A stretch of DNA of 64,000 nt. It comes from Methylomarinum vadi. GTDB taxonomy: Bacteria; Pseudomonadota; Gammaproteobacteria; Methylococcales; Methylomonadaceae. The stretch spans positions 1-64,000 of the forward strand of contig NZ_JPON01000001.1 of the NCBI RefSeq assembly GCF_000733935.1. Reading direction: 5' to 3'. The notes beneath the pieces are model-generated. The model had not been told where the DNA came from. It saw nothing but the letters and a program-made list of their open reading frames with translations, and did not search any database. Numbering within the stretch: the first letter of the stretch is position 1; every line of letters begins with the position of its first letter. Position numbers and translations under genes: made by a program. This document shows positions 44,132 to 53,856 of the stretch, in pieces.

Positions 44132-46227
44132 GCGCGCATCCCATCGAGGCCCTGCTGCGGCCCCCGGTCGAGCTGTGGTCGACATTGGTGGCCTTTGCGA
44201 CGGCAGGGATAGCCATTCTGGCTCCCTGGGCGCTGATGATGCCGCCGGGTGTTGCCTATGGCGCCGGCGCCGTACTCGGACTGATCGGTTTGATCCGGGG
44301 TCGACAAGCCTGGCGGGTGCTGCGTTACCAGCGCAACATGCGCCGGCTGCCCATCTATAAGGTGCGATCCCGCAAGATCCCCCTCAGCCGCCGCAAGCTC
44401 TTTTTAGGACGGGGCTTTCGCTGGACCCAGAAACACACTCAGCGATTGCGCGATACCATCCGGCCAGAGGTCCAGCGTTACGTCCAGCCGGGTAGACTGT
44501 ATCAATGGGCGCGCCGCAAGGAGGTAGCCTGGGAATCGGTCCCTATCTTAAGTTTGTTGGCGCGGCTGTTTCGGGTCCGGGCCTGGTGGAACCCGCTGTC
44601 GCCGCTGCCGGCCGTCGGTGGCAAACCGGCCCTACACGCTGTCGAGCCTGACGAGCAGGATGTGTGGATGGACATCGGCGAGCGGGTGGGGCATACCCTG
44701 GTGTTGGGGACCACTCGCGTCGGTAAGACCCGGCTCGCCGAGATCCTTATCACCCAGGACATCCGCCGCGGTGACGTGGTGATCGTCTTCGATCCCAAGG
44801 GGGATGCGGGTTTGTTGCGGCGTGTGTATGCCGAGGCCAAACGGGCCGGACGGACCAAAGATTTCTATATGTTCCATCTGGGATTTCCCCAGGTTTCGGC
44901 TCGCTACAATGCCATCGGCAACTTCTCGCGCATCACCGAGGTTGCTACCCGCATCGCCAACCAGTTGCCCAGTGAAGGAAATTCGGCGGCATTTAAGGAG
45001 TTCGCCTGGCGATTCGTTAACATCATTGCCCGTGCACTGGTGGCGCTAAACCGCCGTCCGGACTATCAGCAGGTCCGACGCTACATCAACGATATTGAAC
45101 CTCTGTTCACGGAGTATGCCGAGGCGCATCTGGAGACACACGGCGCGGAAGACTGGAAGGAACAGGTCGAGGAACTGTCGAGCAAGATCTCGGAACGAAA
45201 CCTGCCGGCAGCTCTAAGGGGGCGCAGTAAAGAAGCTATTGCGCTGATGCGACATCTGCAGACCCAGGACCTCTACGATCCAGTCCTCGATGGGCTGGTG
45301 TCTGCCTTCAAGTACGACAAGACCTACTTCGACAAGATCGTCAGCTCCGTCGGTCCGCTGATGGAGAAGCTGACCACGGGCAATATCGCCGAACTGATCT
45401 CGCCGGATTATCTGGATAAGAACGATACGCGTCCGATCTTCGAATGGATGGAAGTCATCCGACGCAAGGGGATCGTCTATGTCGGGCTGGACGCCCTGAC
45501 TGATACCACAGTGGCCAGTGCGGTGGGCAATTCCATGTTCGCTGATCTGGTGTCGGTCGCCGGACACATTTACAAGCATGGCGTGGACGGAGAATCCATC
45601 GATACGCCACCGACAATTTCCATGCACGCCGATGAGTTCAACGAACTGATCGGTGACGAGTTCGTCCCATTACTGAACAAGGCCGGTGGCGCCGGCTTTC
45701 AGGTCACGGCCTACACCCAGACCTGGTCGGATGTCGAAGCGCGCATCGGCAATCGTGCAAAAGCAGGGCAGGTAGCCGGTAACTTCAACACGATGATTAT
45801 GTTAAGGGTGAAAGAGCTGGCTACAGCCGAGATGCTCACCGACCAGCTACCCAAGGTTGAGGTGTTCACCCTGATGAGTGTCTCGGGTGTCAATGATTCC
45901 TCGGAGCCGGGTTCCGGGATCGATTTCAGCTCCCGCAACGAGGATCGAATTAGTGTTTCAGAAGTCCCGTTGCTGACGCCGGCCGAGTTGATAACCCTAC
46001 CCAAGGGACAGGCCTTTGCCCTCCTGGAAGGTGGCCAACTCTGGAAGATTCGCATGCCGTTGCCCGCAACGGACTCGGATATGCCTGAAACGCTCACCGA
46101 GATAACCAATGAGATGGAGCGCACCTACATCACCAACGATCACTGGTACCGCGTGCAGGAACCGTGGTGGGGAGCCGCGCCGGACGTCAGCGAGTCCGAG
46201 GTAGAACCGGAGGCCTCCGATGGCTGA
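44128..46227 (+). CDS. traD: Conjugative coupling ATPase TraD (SXT/TOL subfamily)
   Basis: The protein has 699 residues. Two N-terminal membrane helices (about 15-60) are followed by the hexameric ATPase: Walker A LGTTRVGKTRLAE (about 192-204), Walker B-like PTISMHADEFNEL (about 493-505) and FQVTAYTQTWSDVEAR. It links the relaxosome to the secretion channel. The start is GTG 44128, overlapping the previous stop by four bases. All motifs are intact even though other parts of the machine are lost. Confidence 0.95.
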   Translation: MSAHPIEALLRPPVELWSTLVAFATAGIAILAPWALMMPPGVAYGAGAVLGLIGLIRGRQAWRVLRYQRNMRRLPIYKVRSRKIPLSRRKLFLGRGFRWTQKHTQRLRDTIRPEVQRYVQPGRLYQWARRKEVAWESVPILSLLARLFRVRAWWNPLSPLPAVGGKPALHAVEPDEQDVWMDIGERVGHTLVLGTTRVGKTRLAEILITQDIRRGDVVIVFDPKGDAGLLRRVYAEAKRAGRTKDFYMFHLGFPQVSARYNAIGNFSRITEVATRIANQLPSEGNSAAFKEFAWRFVNIIARALVALNRRPDYQQVRRYINDIEPLFTEYAEAHLETHGAEDWKEQVEELSSKISERNLPAALRGRSKEAIALMRHLQTQDLYDPVLDGLVSAFKYDKTYFDKIVSSVGPLMEKLTTGNIAELISPDYLDKNDTRPIFEWMEVIRRKGIVYVGLDALTDTTVASAVGNSMFADLVSVAGHIYKHGVDGESIDTPPTISMHADEFNELIGDEFVPLLNKAGGAGFQVTAYTQTWSDVEARIGNRAKAGQVAGNFNTMIMLRVKELATAEMLTDQLPKVEVFTLMSVSGVNDSSEPGSGIDFSSRNEDRISVSEVPLLTPAELITLPKGQAFALLEGGQLWKIRMPLPATDSDMPETLTEITNEMERTYITNDHWYRVQEPWWGAAPDVSESEVEPEASDG

Positions 46228-46954
46228 GGCCGTAGCAGATCCTCGTCGCCGTGTGGTTCAGCAAGGACTGTTTTCGAAGACCTTATCGGCAGTCGCGAAG
46301 GTCATCCTGTGGTTATTGTTTTCGCTGTTGTTCTCGATCATCGTGGAGTGGGCAGGCATGGTGCTTTGGTGGCCGGATGAAGGGGTCGATCACAGCCGTA
46401 CCATGCTGGTCACGGAGATCAGCTATCTCGACAATGATTTTCGTCGCAGCGTTGTGACCTCCGATCCGGCACGATTCGCCAAACGGTTCGCCGATAATTC
46501 CTACCACTACCTTTTCGAGGTGACGCGGTTTGTGGATTTCATCCAATGGGTGTCACTGCCTCCGCGGAAGTATGAGCAGGGCGTCAGGGCGACGCTGCAT
46601 AAGGTTTATAAACCCCTGGTAGAGTACGTCCTGGCCATGATGCAGGTGACCCAGGTGTTCTCAGTGCGCCTTGCCATTTTGACCCTGGCGATGCCGATAT
46701 TTTTACTGTTTAGCCTGGTCGCGCTCGTCGATGGATTGGTACAACGTGATCTGCGTCGATGGGGTGGAGGTCGAGAGAGTTCCTTTGTCTATCACTATGC
46801 GAAGAAGGCGGCACTACCTTTGGTTGTCCTGACCTGGGTGACCTATCTCGCCTTGCCGTTCAGTCTGCATCCGACCCTCGTCATCTTGCCGTTTGCAACC
46901 TTGTTCGCGCTGACGGTGGCGGTCACAGCGAGTACCTTCAAGAAATATCTGTGA
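46220..46954 (+). CDS. TIGR03747 (PFL_4697) family ICE membrane protein
   Basis: The protein has 244 residues with helices at about 20-45, 140-160, 195-215 and 220-240. Family marks are LLFSLLFSIIVEWAGMVLWWPDEG, RDLRRWGGGRESSFVYHYAKK. It overlaps traD by eight bases and is its usual partner in these elements. After it, the backbone is interrupted by a mer operon on the other strand. Confidence 0.9.
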   Translation: MAEAVADPRRRVVQQGLFSKTLSAVAKVILWLLFSLLFSIIVEWAGMVLWWPDEGVDHSRTMLVTEISYLDNDFRRSVVTSDPARFAKRFADNSYHYLFEVTRFVDFIQWVSLPPRKYEQGVRATLHKVYKPLVEYVLAMMQVTQVFSVRLAILTLAMPIFLLFSLVALVDGLVQRDLRRWGGGRESSFVYHYAKKAALPLVVLTWVTYLALPFSLHPTLVILPFATLFALTVAVTASTFKKYL

Positions 46955-47034
46955 GGGATGAGAGTGGTGTTTAGGGTGAACTGTCAGAGGGTCGTATTTG
47001 ATCGAATATCATTCTTAAGCATGGATACGTTGTA

Positions 47035-47466
47035 TCACCGACGGTCTCTAGTCAGTGTGGCAATGATGGCGCAGCGCTCTTGACCCGATACGTTTTTCTT
47101 GCAGGCTTTTATCAACTTGTTCAATTCATGTTGCATGGCGCTCAGGTCGTCTATGCGTTGTTGAATAATGTCCTGTTTGTGTTCTGCGATGGTACGCGCT
47201 TCGTTGCAATCCCGGTCATTCAGGGATAGAAGGTCGGTGATCTCATCAAGGGAAAAGCCAAGTTCCTGGGCGCGTTTGATGAATCGAATACGCTCTACCG
47301 TTGAGGTTGGGTAACGACGATAACCCTGTGCCGGTTTCACCGGCTCAGAGATCAGTTCGATGCGTTGATAGTAGCGGATGGTTTCGACATTGACGCCAGC
47401 AGCCTTCGCGAGCTGGCCGATGGTCAGTCCCGAGTCAGTCTGGGCGGTTGCTCTGTTTACGCTCAA
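47035..47466 (-). CDS. merR: Mercuric resistance regulator MerR
   Basis: The protein has 143 residues. The winged HTH is TIGQLAKAAGVNVETIRYYQR, followed by the coupling helix. The three Hg(II)-binding cysteines are present: NDRDCNEA, ACKKN and GQERC. It represses and, with mercury, activates the mer promoter by untwisting its 19-bp spacer. It lies downstream of merA on the same strand, 96 bases away, not divergent from merT as in Tn501. Confidence 0.95.
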   Translation of the reverse strand: MSVNRATAQTDSGLTIGQLAKAAGVNVETIRYYQRIELISEPVKPAQGYRRYPTSTVERIRFIKRAQELGFSLDEITDLLSLNDRDCNEARTIAEHKQDIIQQRIDDLSAMQHELNKLIKACKKNVSGQERCAIIATLTRDRR

Positions 47467-47562
47467 GATGTCATTCTCTCATTAGGATCGTCGCGTTTAG
47501 AAAACAGGGTGATGTCTTCATCCTATTCTGGATTGAGGATTTTGTGAATCCACGAAGACGCA

Positions 47563-49200
<1,638 letters not shown>

Positions 49201-49224
49201 CTACGATCCGTTGGTGGAACCTGG

Positions 49225-49548
49225 TTACTGTTGCTTTAGGGAGGAGGGATAACCCGCCTCGAAGGTGGCATTAGTGAGCGTGTCGATGTCGGTCTTGGCC
49301 GGCTCGAAAGTGACTTTTGCCCAACCCACGCCGTCACCTTCGTACTTGGCTTCGGCCTTGACCACGCCCGGCACCTTCTCCAGGGCCTTACGCACGGTGA
49401 TCGGGCACATGTTGCAGGTCATGTTCTCCACGTCGAGGGTGATGGTCTTCGTCTGCGCCTGTTCGGCGGCTGAAGCCGTGGCGGTGGACAGCGCCAGGGT
49501 GAAACCGGAAAGGCCTAGCAACGCAGTGAGTAAGAGGGTTCGAATCAT
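49225..49548 (-). CDS. merP: Periplasmic mercury-binding protein MerP
   Basis: The protein has 107 residues with a signal peptide (about 1-28, ending ASAAEQ). The metal site is ENMTCNMCPITVRKAL of an HMA fold. It captures Hg(II) in the periplasm and hands it to MerT. The length is slightly above the usual 91, owing to a longer leader region. Confidence 0.94.
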   Translation of the reverse strand: MIRTLLLTALLGLSGFTLALSTATASAAEQAQTKTITLDVENMTCNMCPITVRKALEKVPGVVKAEAKYEGDGVGWAKVTFEPAKTDIDTLTNATFEAGYPSSLKQQ

Positions 49549-49582
49549 GGATGCGTCTCCTAATAAATAAGTGGAAAATCAA

Positions 49583-49939
49583 TCAGCCCAACAAGGCCGG
49601 TCCGTACCAGGGGAAGGCGACGAGCGCGGCCAGGATCACCGTCACCACCCAGAAAATAATGCGCTGGTTGCGACGTGTGATCGGGTTGGCGCAAGGCTTA
49701 CCGGCCTCGCAAGCCTCGGGCACGAGATATAGTTTTCGGAATGCCAACCCCAGGAAAAGCAGTGTCACGCCGATGAATATGGGCCGGTACGGTTCCAGCG
49801 CGCTGAGGTTGCCGATCCAGGCGCCGCCGATACCGAGCAACAGCAGGACGAAAGGGCCGACACAGCACAGAGACGCTGCAATGGCCGCCAACGCCGCTAG
49901 GATCAGGGAGCGGTTCTTGCTCAACGTGTGTTCCGCCAT
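49583..49939 (-). CDS. merT: Mercuric ion transporter MerT
   Basis: The protein has 118 residues from the Met before AEHTLSKN (an upstream Met at 49954 adds five). The first membrane helix holds the cysteine pair SLCCVGP; the loop has EACEAGKPC, the second pair; three helices in all. It imports Hg(II) for reduction. The mer promoter lies directly upstream. Confidence 0.94.
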   Translation of the reverse strand: MAEHTLSKNRSLILAALAAIAASLCCVGPFVLLLLGIGGAWIGNLSALEPYRPIFIGVTLLFLGLAFRKLYLVPEACEAGKPCANPITRRNQRIIFWVVTVILAALVAFPWYGPALLG

Positions 49940-49974
49940 GGGATTACCCCTCAATTATTTAACCTTGACCAAAA

Positions 49975-50005
49975 GTATAAACACCGTACCTAAGTACGGA
50001 GTCAA
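49975..50005 (-). promoter_or_regulatory. mer promoter/operator
   Basis: On the minus strand: -35 TTGACT (50000-50005), 19-bp spacer, -10 TTATAC (49975-49980). The spacer holds the MerR operator CCGTAC-TTAG-GTACGG (49984-49999), a perfect dyad. The long 19-bp spacing is the hallmark of MerR-activated promoters. It drives merTPA and, by read-through, merR. Confidence 0.9.
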
Positions 50006-50106
50006 GGGCTGATTTTGCTTGCATTCGAAGCCCGGGGCTCAACGGTTCACACAGGAGTAATGACACAGAAAACCCCGCCGCCTACGGAATTGATTTTCTA
50101 TATCTA

Positions 50107-50156
50107 GTCCTCCCCGGATCCCCCACCATGCGCGTCATGCGCAACACGGGGAGGAC
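50107..50156 (+). promoter_or_regulatory. Hairpin covering the ribosome site of the RAQPRD gene
   Basis: GTCCTCCCCG (50107-50116) pairs perfectly with CGGGGAGGAC (50147-50156) over a 30-base loop that holds a small stem (TGCGC/GCGCA). GGGGAGGA in the right arm is the ribosome site for ATG 50161. Closed, the stem would block translation. Confidence 0.65.
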
Positions 50157-50160
50157 ATCC

Positions 50161-50463
50161 ATGCAAATTACCAAACTGCTGGTCTCAGGACTGTTGGCGG
50201 CTGTATTGCCGGTTCAGTTCGCCATTGCTGACGCAGATGGCGAACGGGCAGCACTTGCCCGGATCATCCACGAACTTCAGGCCATCGACCCGCTGATCAC
50301 GGAAGCGGCTTCTCAAGCCAATCCTGATGCCCGCGTTCGTTTTCAGTATGAGTGGCTGCGCCAGGATCTTGATCGGATTCGACTCGGGATCCAGGAACAC
50401 ATCGATGCACCACGTTCGGAACCCCGGACTTTCCCGCCGCTGCGTGGCGATTACCGTCGATGA
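50161..50463 (+). CDS. RAQPRD family (TIGR01690) ICE protein
   Basis: The protein has 100 residues with a signal peptide (about 1-22, VLPVQFAIA). The family core is the helix pair ERAALARIIHELQAIDPLI and FQYEWLRQDLDRIRLGI, and the proline-rich PRTFPPLRGDYRR tail. It is periplasmic, of unknown exact role. It starts the second part of the transfer operon. Confidence 0.88.
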   Translation: MQITKLLVSGLLAAVLPVQFAIADADGERAALARIIHELQAIDPLITEAASQANPDARVRFQYEWLRQDLDRIRLGIQEHIDAPRSEPRTFPPLRGDYRR

Positions 50464-50472
50464 TATCGGGTC

Positions 50473-50703
50473 ATGACGGCAGCACAGAACACGGCATTTC
50501 AAGCAGGCTCCGGTTTTACACCGGCCACGTTGCTGACCGGCATTGCATCGGTCGTGCTGGTGCTGGCCTTCGTCTGGGTTATTTGGGTCTCGCTGGGCAC
50601 CTTCCGTGCCTGGCAGAACGGGCAGGTCGTTTTGTTCGATGTGGTCTGGTCGGCACTGCGCGCCAGCATCGTGCTCATGGTGTTGGGTTTTTATCTGCGG
50701 TAG
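50473..50703 (+). CDS. TIGR03758 (PFL_4701, DUF3262) family ICE membrane protein
   Basis: The protein has 76 residues with two membrane helices (about 18-40 and 55-74), motif WVSLGTFRAWQNGQVVLFDVVWS. It is a small inner-membrane protein of the secretion apparatus, probably pilin-like or TraA/TrbC-like in role. It follows the RAQPRD gene by nine bases. Confidence 0.88.
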   Translation: MTAAQNTAFQAGSGFTPATLLTGIASVVLVLAFVWVIWVSLGTFRAWQNGQVVLFDVVWSALRASIVLMVLGFYLR

Positions 50704-50730
50704 CGGCCATTGGCCATTGCCGCAGGGGTT

Positions 50731-50750
50731 CGGGGAGTTCCCCGTATTTT
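50731..50750 (+). terminator. Attenuator-like hairpin before the TIGR03745 gene
   Basis: CGGGG and CCCCG form a stem with a 4-base loop, followed by TATTTTT. A second stem, AACAGGGG/CCCCGTT, follows at about 50752-50770 and ends shortly before the ribosome site. The pair may act as an attenuator or an RNA-processing site to adjust levels of this pilin-like protein. Confidence 0.5.
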
Positions 50751-50787
50751 TAACAGGGGGCAACCCCGTTACCTCGGAGAGAAAGTA

Positions 50788-51003
50788 ATGATGAAGAAAG
50801 CAGTAAAAAAGGTGGTAACCGCAGCTGGGTTGCTCGCAGTTACGGCAGGCCAGCCAGTATTGGCAGCGTTGCCGACCCCGGTGGCACCCAGTACCGCACC
50901 CGCAGCCGGTGACTGGATTGGGCTCATTTCGGGTTACATCAAGGATGGTGGTCTGGTCCTGGGTCTAGCGATCGCTGTGCTGGGCTTCCTGTGGATTGCC
51001 TAT
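50788..51003 (+). pseudogene. TIGR03745 (PFL_4702) family ICE protein, truncated
   Basis: The first 72 residues remain: signal peptide (VVTAAGLLAVTAGQPVLA), then DWIGLISGYIKDGGLVLGLAIAVLGFLWIAY. The reading then runs into the left end of an IS1380-type element, giving a short foreign tail up to TAG/TGA near 51048. Full-length members have about 120 residues with a second helix. It is probably the transfer pilus subunit-like protein. Confidence 0.82.
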
Positions 51004-52585
51004 CCCGAATATTTCATGATAGAGGCGGGCAAGTTTGTTGATATTTGATAAAATTCAGTTACTTAGATTGAATTTAACCAACAACTTGCCCATGACAAAT
51101 TGTACTCCAGCTCAAATAGAATTTCCTCCCTTAAAACGCCGTAAAATAGACGCCCAATTCAGTGGTGGAGCGATCACCAGTGATGGCGGTGTGCTGTTGT
51201 TACGAGCGGTTGACCAGCAGTTAGGGTTAACCGAACGGATAGCGGCGCAGATTCCTGACGCCAGAGCCCCTGACCGCGTGCAACACTCTGTGATCAACCT
51301 GCTCCGTCAACGGGTTTATGGCTTGGCGTGTGGGTATGAGGATTTGAATGATCATGACACGCTCAGAAATGATATCGCCTTTCAGACGGCGGTGGAAAAG
51401 GATCAGACATTGGGCAGCCGATCCACCTTGTGCCGGTTTGAGCAGCAGGCGGATCGCGCCTTGATGTGGCGAGTTCATGAGGAGTTGCTGGCACAGTTTA
51501 TCGCTTCGTATGAGACACCGCCGAAATCGTTGATCCTGGATTTCGACGCCACCGACGATCCGGTTCATGGCGAACAGGACGGACGTTTTTTTCATGGCTA
51601 CTATCGGCACTATTGTTTCCTGCCGTTGTATGTCTTTTGCGGCCATCACTGCTTGGTCAGTTATCTACGTCCCAGCAATATTGATGGCGCCAAGCACAGC
51701 TGGGCGATTCTGGCTTTGCTGGTTCGGCGCTTGCGTCAGGCTTGGCCGGACGTTGACATCACGTTTCGCGGCGATGGCGGTTTTTGTCGCCATAAGATGC
51801 TGAGTTGGTGCGAGCGGCATCGCGTTCACTATATTGTCGGGTTGGCCAAAAATAAACGCTTAACGCGCTTAAGCCAACCCTGGATTGAACAAGCCCGGCA
51901 ACAGTTCCAAAGCGAACAGCAGAAACAGCGTCTCTTTACCGATTTCCACTATAAAGCCGGCACCTGGAAACGCCGACGCCGTGTCATTCTTAAGGCCGAA
52001 CACATGAGCCAAGGGAGTAATCCCCGCTATGTCGTAACCAATCTGGGCGGCGATGTACAAACACTCTATGAAACCGTTTACTGTGCGCGAGGCGACATGG
52101 AAAACCGGATTAAAGAGCAACAATTGGATCTGTTTGCCGACCGCACCAGTTGCAGCCTGTGGTGGCCGAATCAGTTTCGTTTGCTGTTATCCACCTTGGC
52201 CTATACCCTGATCCAGGCGATTCGCCGAATCGCCCTCAACAACACCGAACTAGCAACAGCCACTTGCGCCACCATTCGCCTGAAATTGTTTAAAATCGGT
52301 GCCGTCATCATTCGTAACACCCGTCGTATTCGACTGCTGTTCAGCAGTCAGTATCCGTTTCAATCCTTGTTTAAATCCGTTTGTCAGCGCCTGTGCCCTG
52401 ATTAGTACAAACAAAGTGCTGTGCCCGGCACGCTGATAAACAATGGGGTAAGGGGAAGTTGCGCCTGAAAAACGGAAATCAATGCTTAATTCCCTTTTTG
52501 ACCGCTCAATTTCTCCTTACGATCGCATGTTTTAAAACAAACGAGGGTTTCGATAGGGTTTCAAGGGACTGATGAAATATCCGGG
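51004..52585 (+). mobile_element. IS1380-type insertion sequence at a deletion junction
   Basis: Terminal repeats are CCCGAATATTTCAT (51004-51017) and ATGAAATATCCGGG (52572-52585), matching at 13 of 14 positions as inverted repeats. The length is 1582 bp, with one transposase gene. The flanks are TAT on the left and CTAG on the right with no clear 4-bp duplication. The genes on the two sides are different truncated backbone genes, so the element marks a deletion. Confidence 0.85.
51092..52405 (+). CDS. IS1380-family transposase
   Basis: The protein has 437 residues from the Met before TNCTPAQIEF. Family marks are the N-terminal SGGAITSDGGVLLLRAVD, LDFDATDDPVHGEQDG with catalytic Asp, FRGDGGFCRHKML with the second Asp, and CARGDMENRIKEQQLDLFADRTSC with the Glu. 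No break, so probably functional. Confidence 0.92.
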   Translation: MTNCTPAQIEFPPLKRRKIDAQFSGGAITSDGGVLLLRAVDQQLGLTERIAAQIPDARAPDRVQHSVINLLRQRVYGLACGYEDLNDHDTLRNDIAFQTAVEKDQTLGSRSTLCRFEQQADRALMWRVHEELLAQFIASYETPPKSLILDFDATDDPVHGEQDGRFFHGYYRHYCFLPLYVFCGHHCLVSYLRPSNIDGAKHSWAILALLVRRLRQAWPDVDITFRGDGGFCRHKMLSWCERHRVHYIVGLAKNKRLTRLSQPWIEQARQQFQSEQQKQRLFTDFHYKAGTWKRRRRVILKAEHMSQGSNPRYVVTNLGGDVQTLYETVYCARGDMENRIKEQQLDLFADRTSCSLWWPNQFRLLLSTLAYTLIQAIRRIALNNTELATATCATIRLKLFKIGAVIIRNTRRIRLLFSSQYPFQSLFKSVCQRLCPD

Positions 52586-52840
52586 CTAGACCTCTCTATT
52601 GACATGCCAGCCGATCCTGCGCAGTCGAAGCGGATCGCGCTGGATCGCATCCAGCACATGGATGATCAGTCAAAAACAAAAATGCAAATGGCGGCGCAAG
52701 GGTTGGCGAAGGCGATGCAGTATGGCGTGGATCGCTATCCAGCTATTGTGTTCGATGGCCAGGCAGTCGTATACGGCGTAACCGATGTGCAGAGCGCACT
52801 TGCGCATTACCGCGTATGGCGGCGGGAAGGTAAGCGATGA
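52586..52840 (+). pseudogene. TIGR03757 (PFL_4709) family ICE protein, 5'-truncated
   Basis: The open frame continues from the IS end through LDLSIDMPADPAQSKRIAL to the stop, with YPAIVFDGQAVVYGVTDVQ typical of the thioredoxin-like C-terminus of TIGR03757. The N-terminal part, with signal peptide and first strand, is gone. The internal ATG at 52604 is not the true start. The end overlaps the next gene (ATGA). Confidence 0.82.
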
Positions 52841-53856
52841 TCCGCCAGAGCTTTCTATCGTTCTGCCTTGTTATTGCGCTATGGATGCCGGTCACCGGGT
52901 TCTCCGGTACGACGACCACACCACAGATCGTGGCCCAGACGACAACGGCGGCATTTTCCTGCATGCGCTGGATGCCTATTGGGATGTGTTTCTGGTTGCG
53001 CTGTTCCTGGACCGGCTGCAGCGTACGCACCTCGATCAAGGTGGGGCATTACAACCCGGACCTGGTGGTCAGTACCTACAACGAGCTGGGCGGGAATCCG
53101 TGGACCGAGATCCGCGCGACCCTGGGTTTGGCACAGAAGACGGCGGCTACGGGTCTGTTGGGCGCCTTGCTGCCGGTGCCGATCGACAGCGCTGGCAACC
53201 GAACAGAAGGAACCTCGGAGCGTGACCACAAGAATCTGGTCTACCGGGAAACTGACGCCATTGGCCATCCGCTGAGTTCGCTGACGGGTATCGTTGCTGG
53301 TACCGGTTTGTTGTGTCCGTCGGAGACCACTTCTTTCTTTCCCTATTTCCAGTCCGGCCTCGATGCCTTGTCGTGGCGGCAAGAGATCCCGGAGATTTTC
53401 TATCCCGCCAGCCTGATTCCCGGTCTGCGCGAGGTGGGTACCTGGCCCCTCCAGACCTGGGGTGGTGTCTATCCGCGTACCGGCTGGACGACACAGGCCG
53501 AAGAACCCAAGGCCGCTGCTCTCAATGCCCAGCGAGCCGGTGACATCGTCACGCGTACGTGGCAACCGCACGTCTATGTGCCGGTGACCAGCTCATCGGG
53601 TTCCATGAAGGTTTGGTCGCCGGGTCCGTTGATGGAGAAGGACCGCAGCACCGGCACCTGGCAGATGTTATTGCCGCTAGCTGAGTCGAGCTGCAACGTC
53701 TTTGGCACCAATGATCTTGCCAGCCTGGCCGGCTGGGGTGGTGGCCGCGTCGATAGCGAGGGCGACTATGTCTGGAATCTATGGCGGCCCTACAAGTGCT
53801 GTGAGCGCCGGGGCCAATGGTTTCTGTTTGATATTGACTGGATTGCTTACCCCTGA
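52837..53856 (+). CDS. TIGR03756 (PFL_4710) family ICE protein, TraU-like
   Basis: The protein has 339 residues with a signal peptide (about 1-22). Family traits include the Cys-rich start SCMRWMPIGMCFWLRCSWTGC, KVGHYNPDLVVSTYNELGGNPW and the end YKCCERRGQWFLFDIDWIAYP. It is related to F-type TraU, a periplasmic disulfide-rich protein needed for DNA transfer. It overlaps both neighbours. Confidence 0.9.
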   Translation: MIRQSFLSFCLVIALWMPVTGFSGTTTTPQIVAQTTTAAFSCMRWMPIGMCFWLRCSWTGCSVRTSIKVGHYNPDLVVSTYNELGGNPWTEIRATLGLAQKTAATGLLGALLPVPIDSAGNRTEGTSERDHKNLVYRETDAIGHPLSSLTGIVAGTGLLCPSETTSFFPYFQSGLDALSWRQEIPEIFYPASLIPGLREVGTWPLQTWGGVYPRTGWTTQAEEPKAAALNAQRAGDIVTRTWQPHVYVPVTSSSGSMKVWSPGPLMEKDRSTGTWQMLLPLAESSCNVFGTNDLASLAGWGGGRVDSEGDYVWNLWRPYKCCERRGQWFLFDIDWIAYP

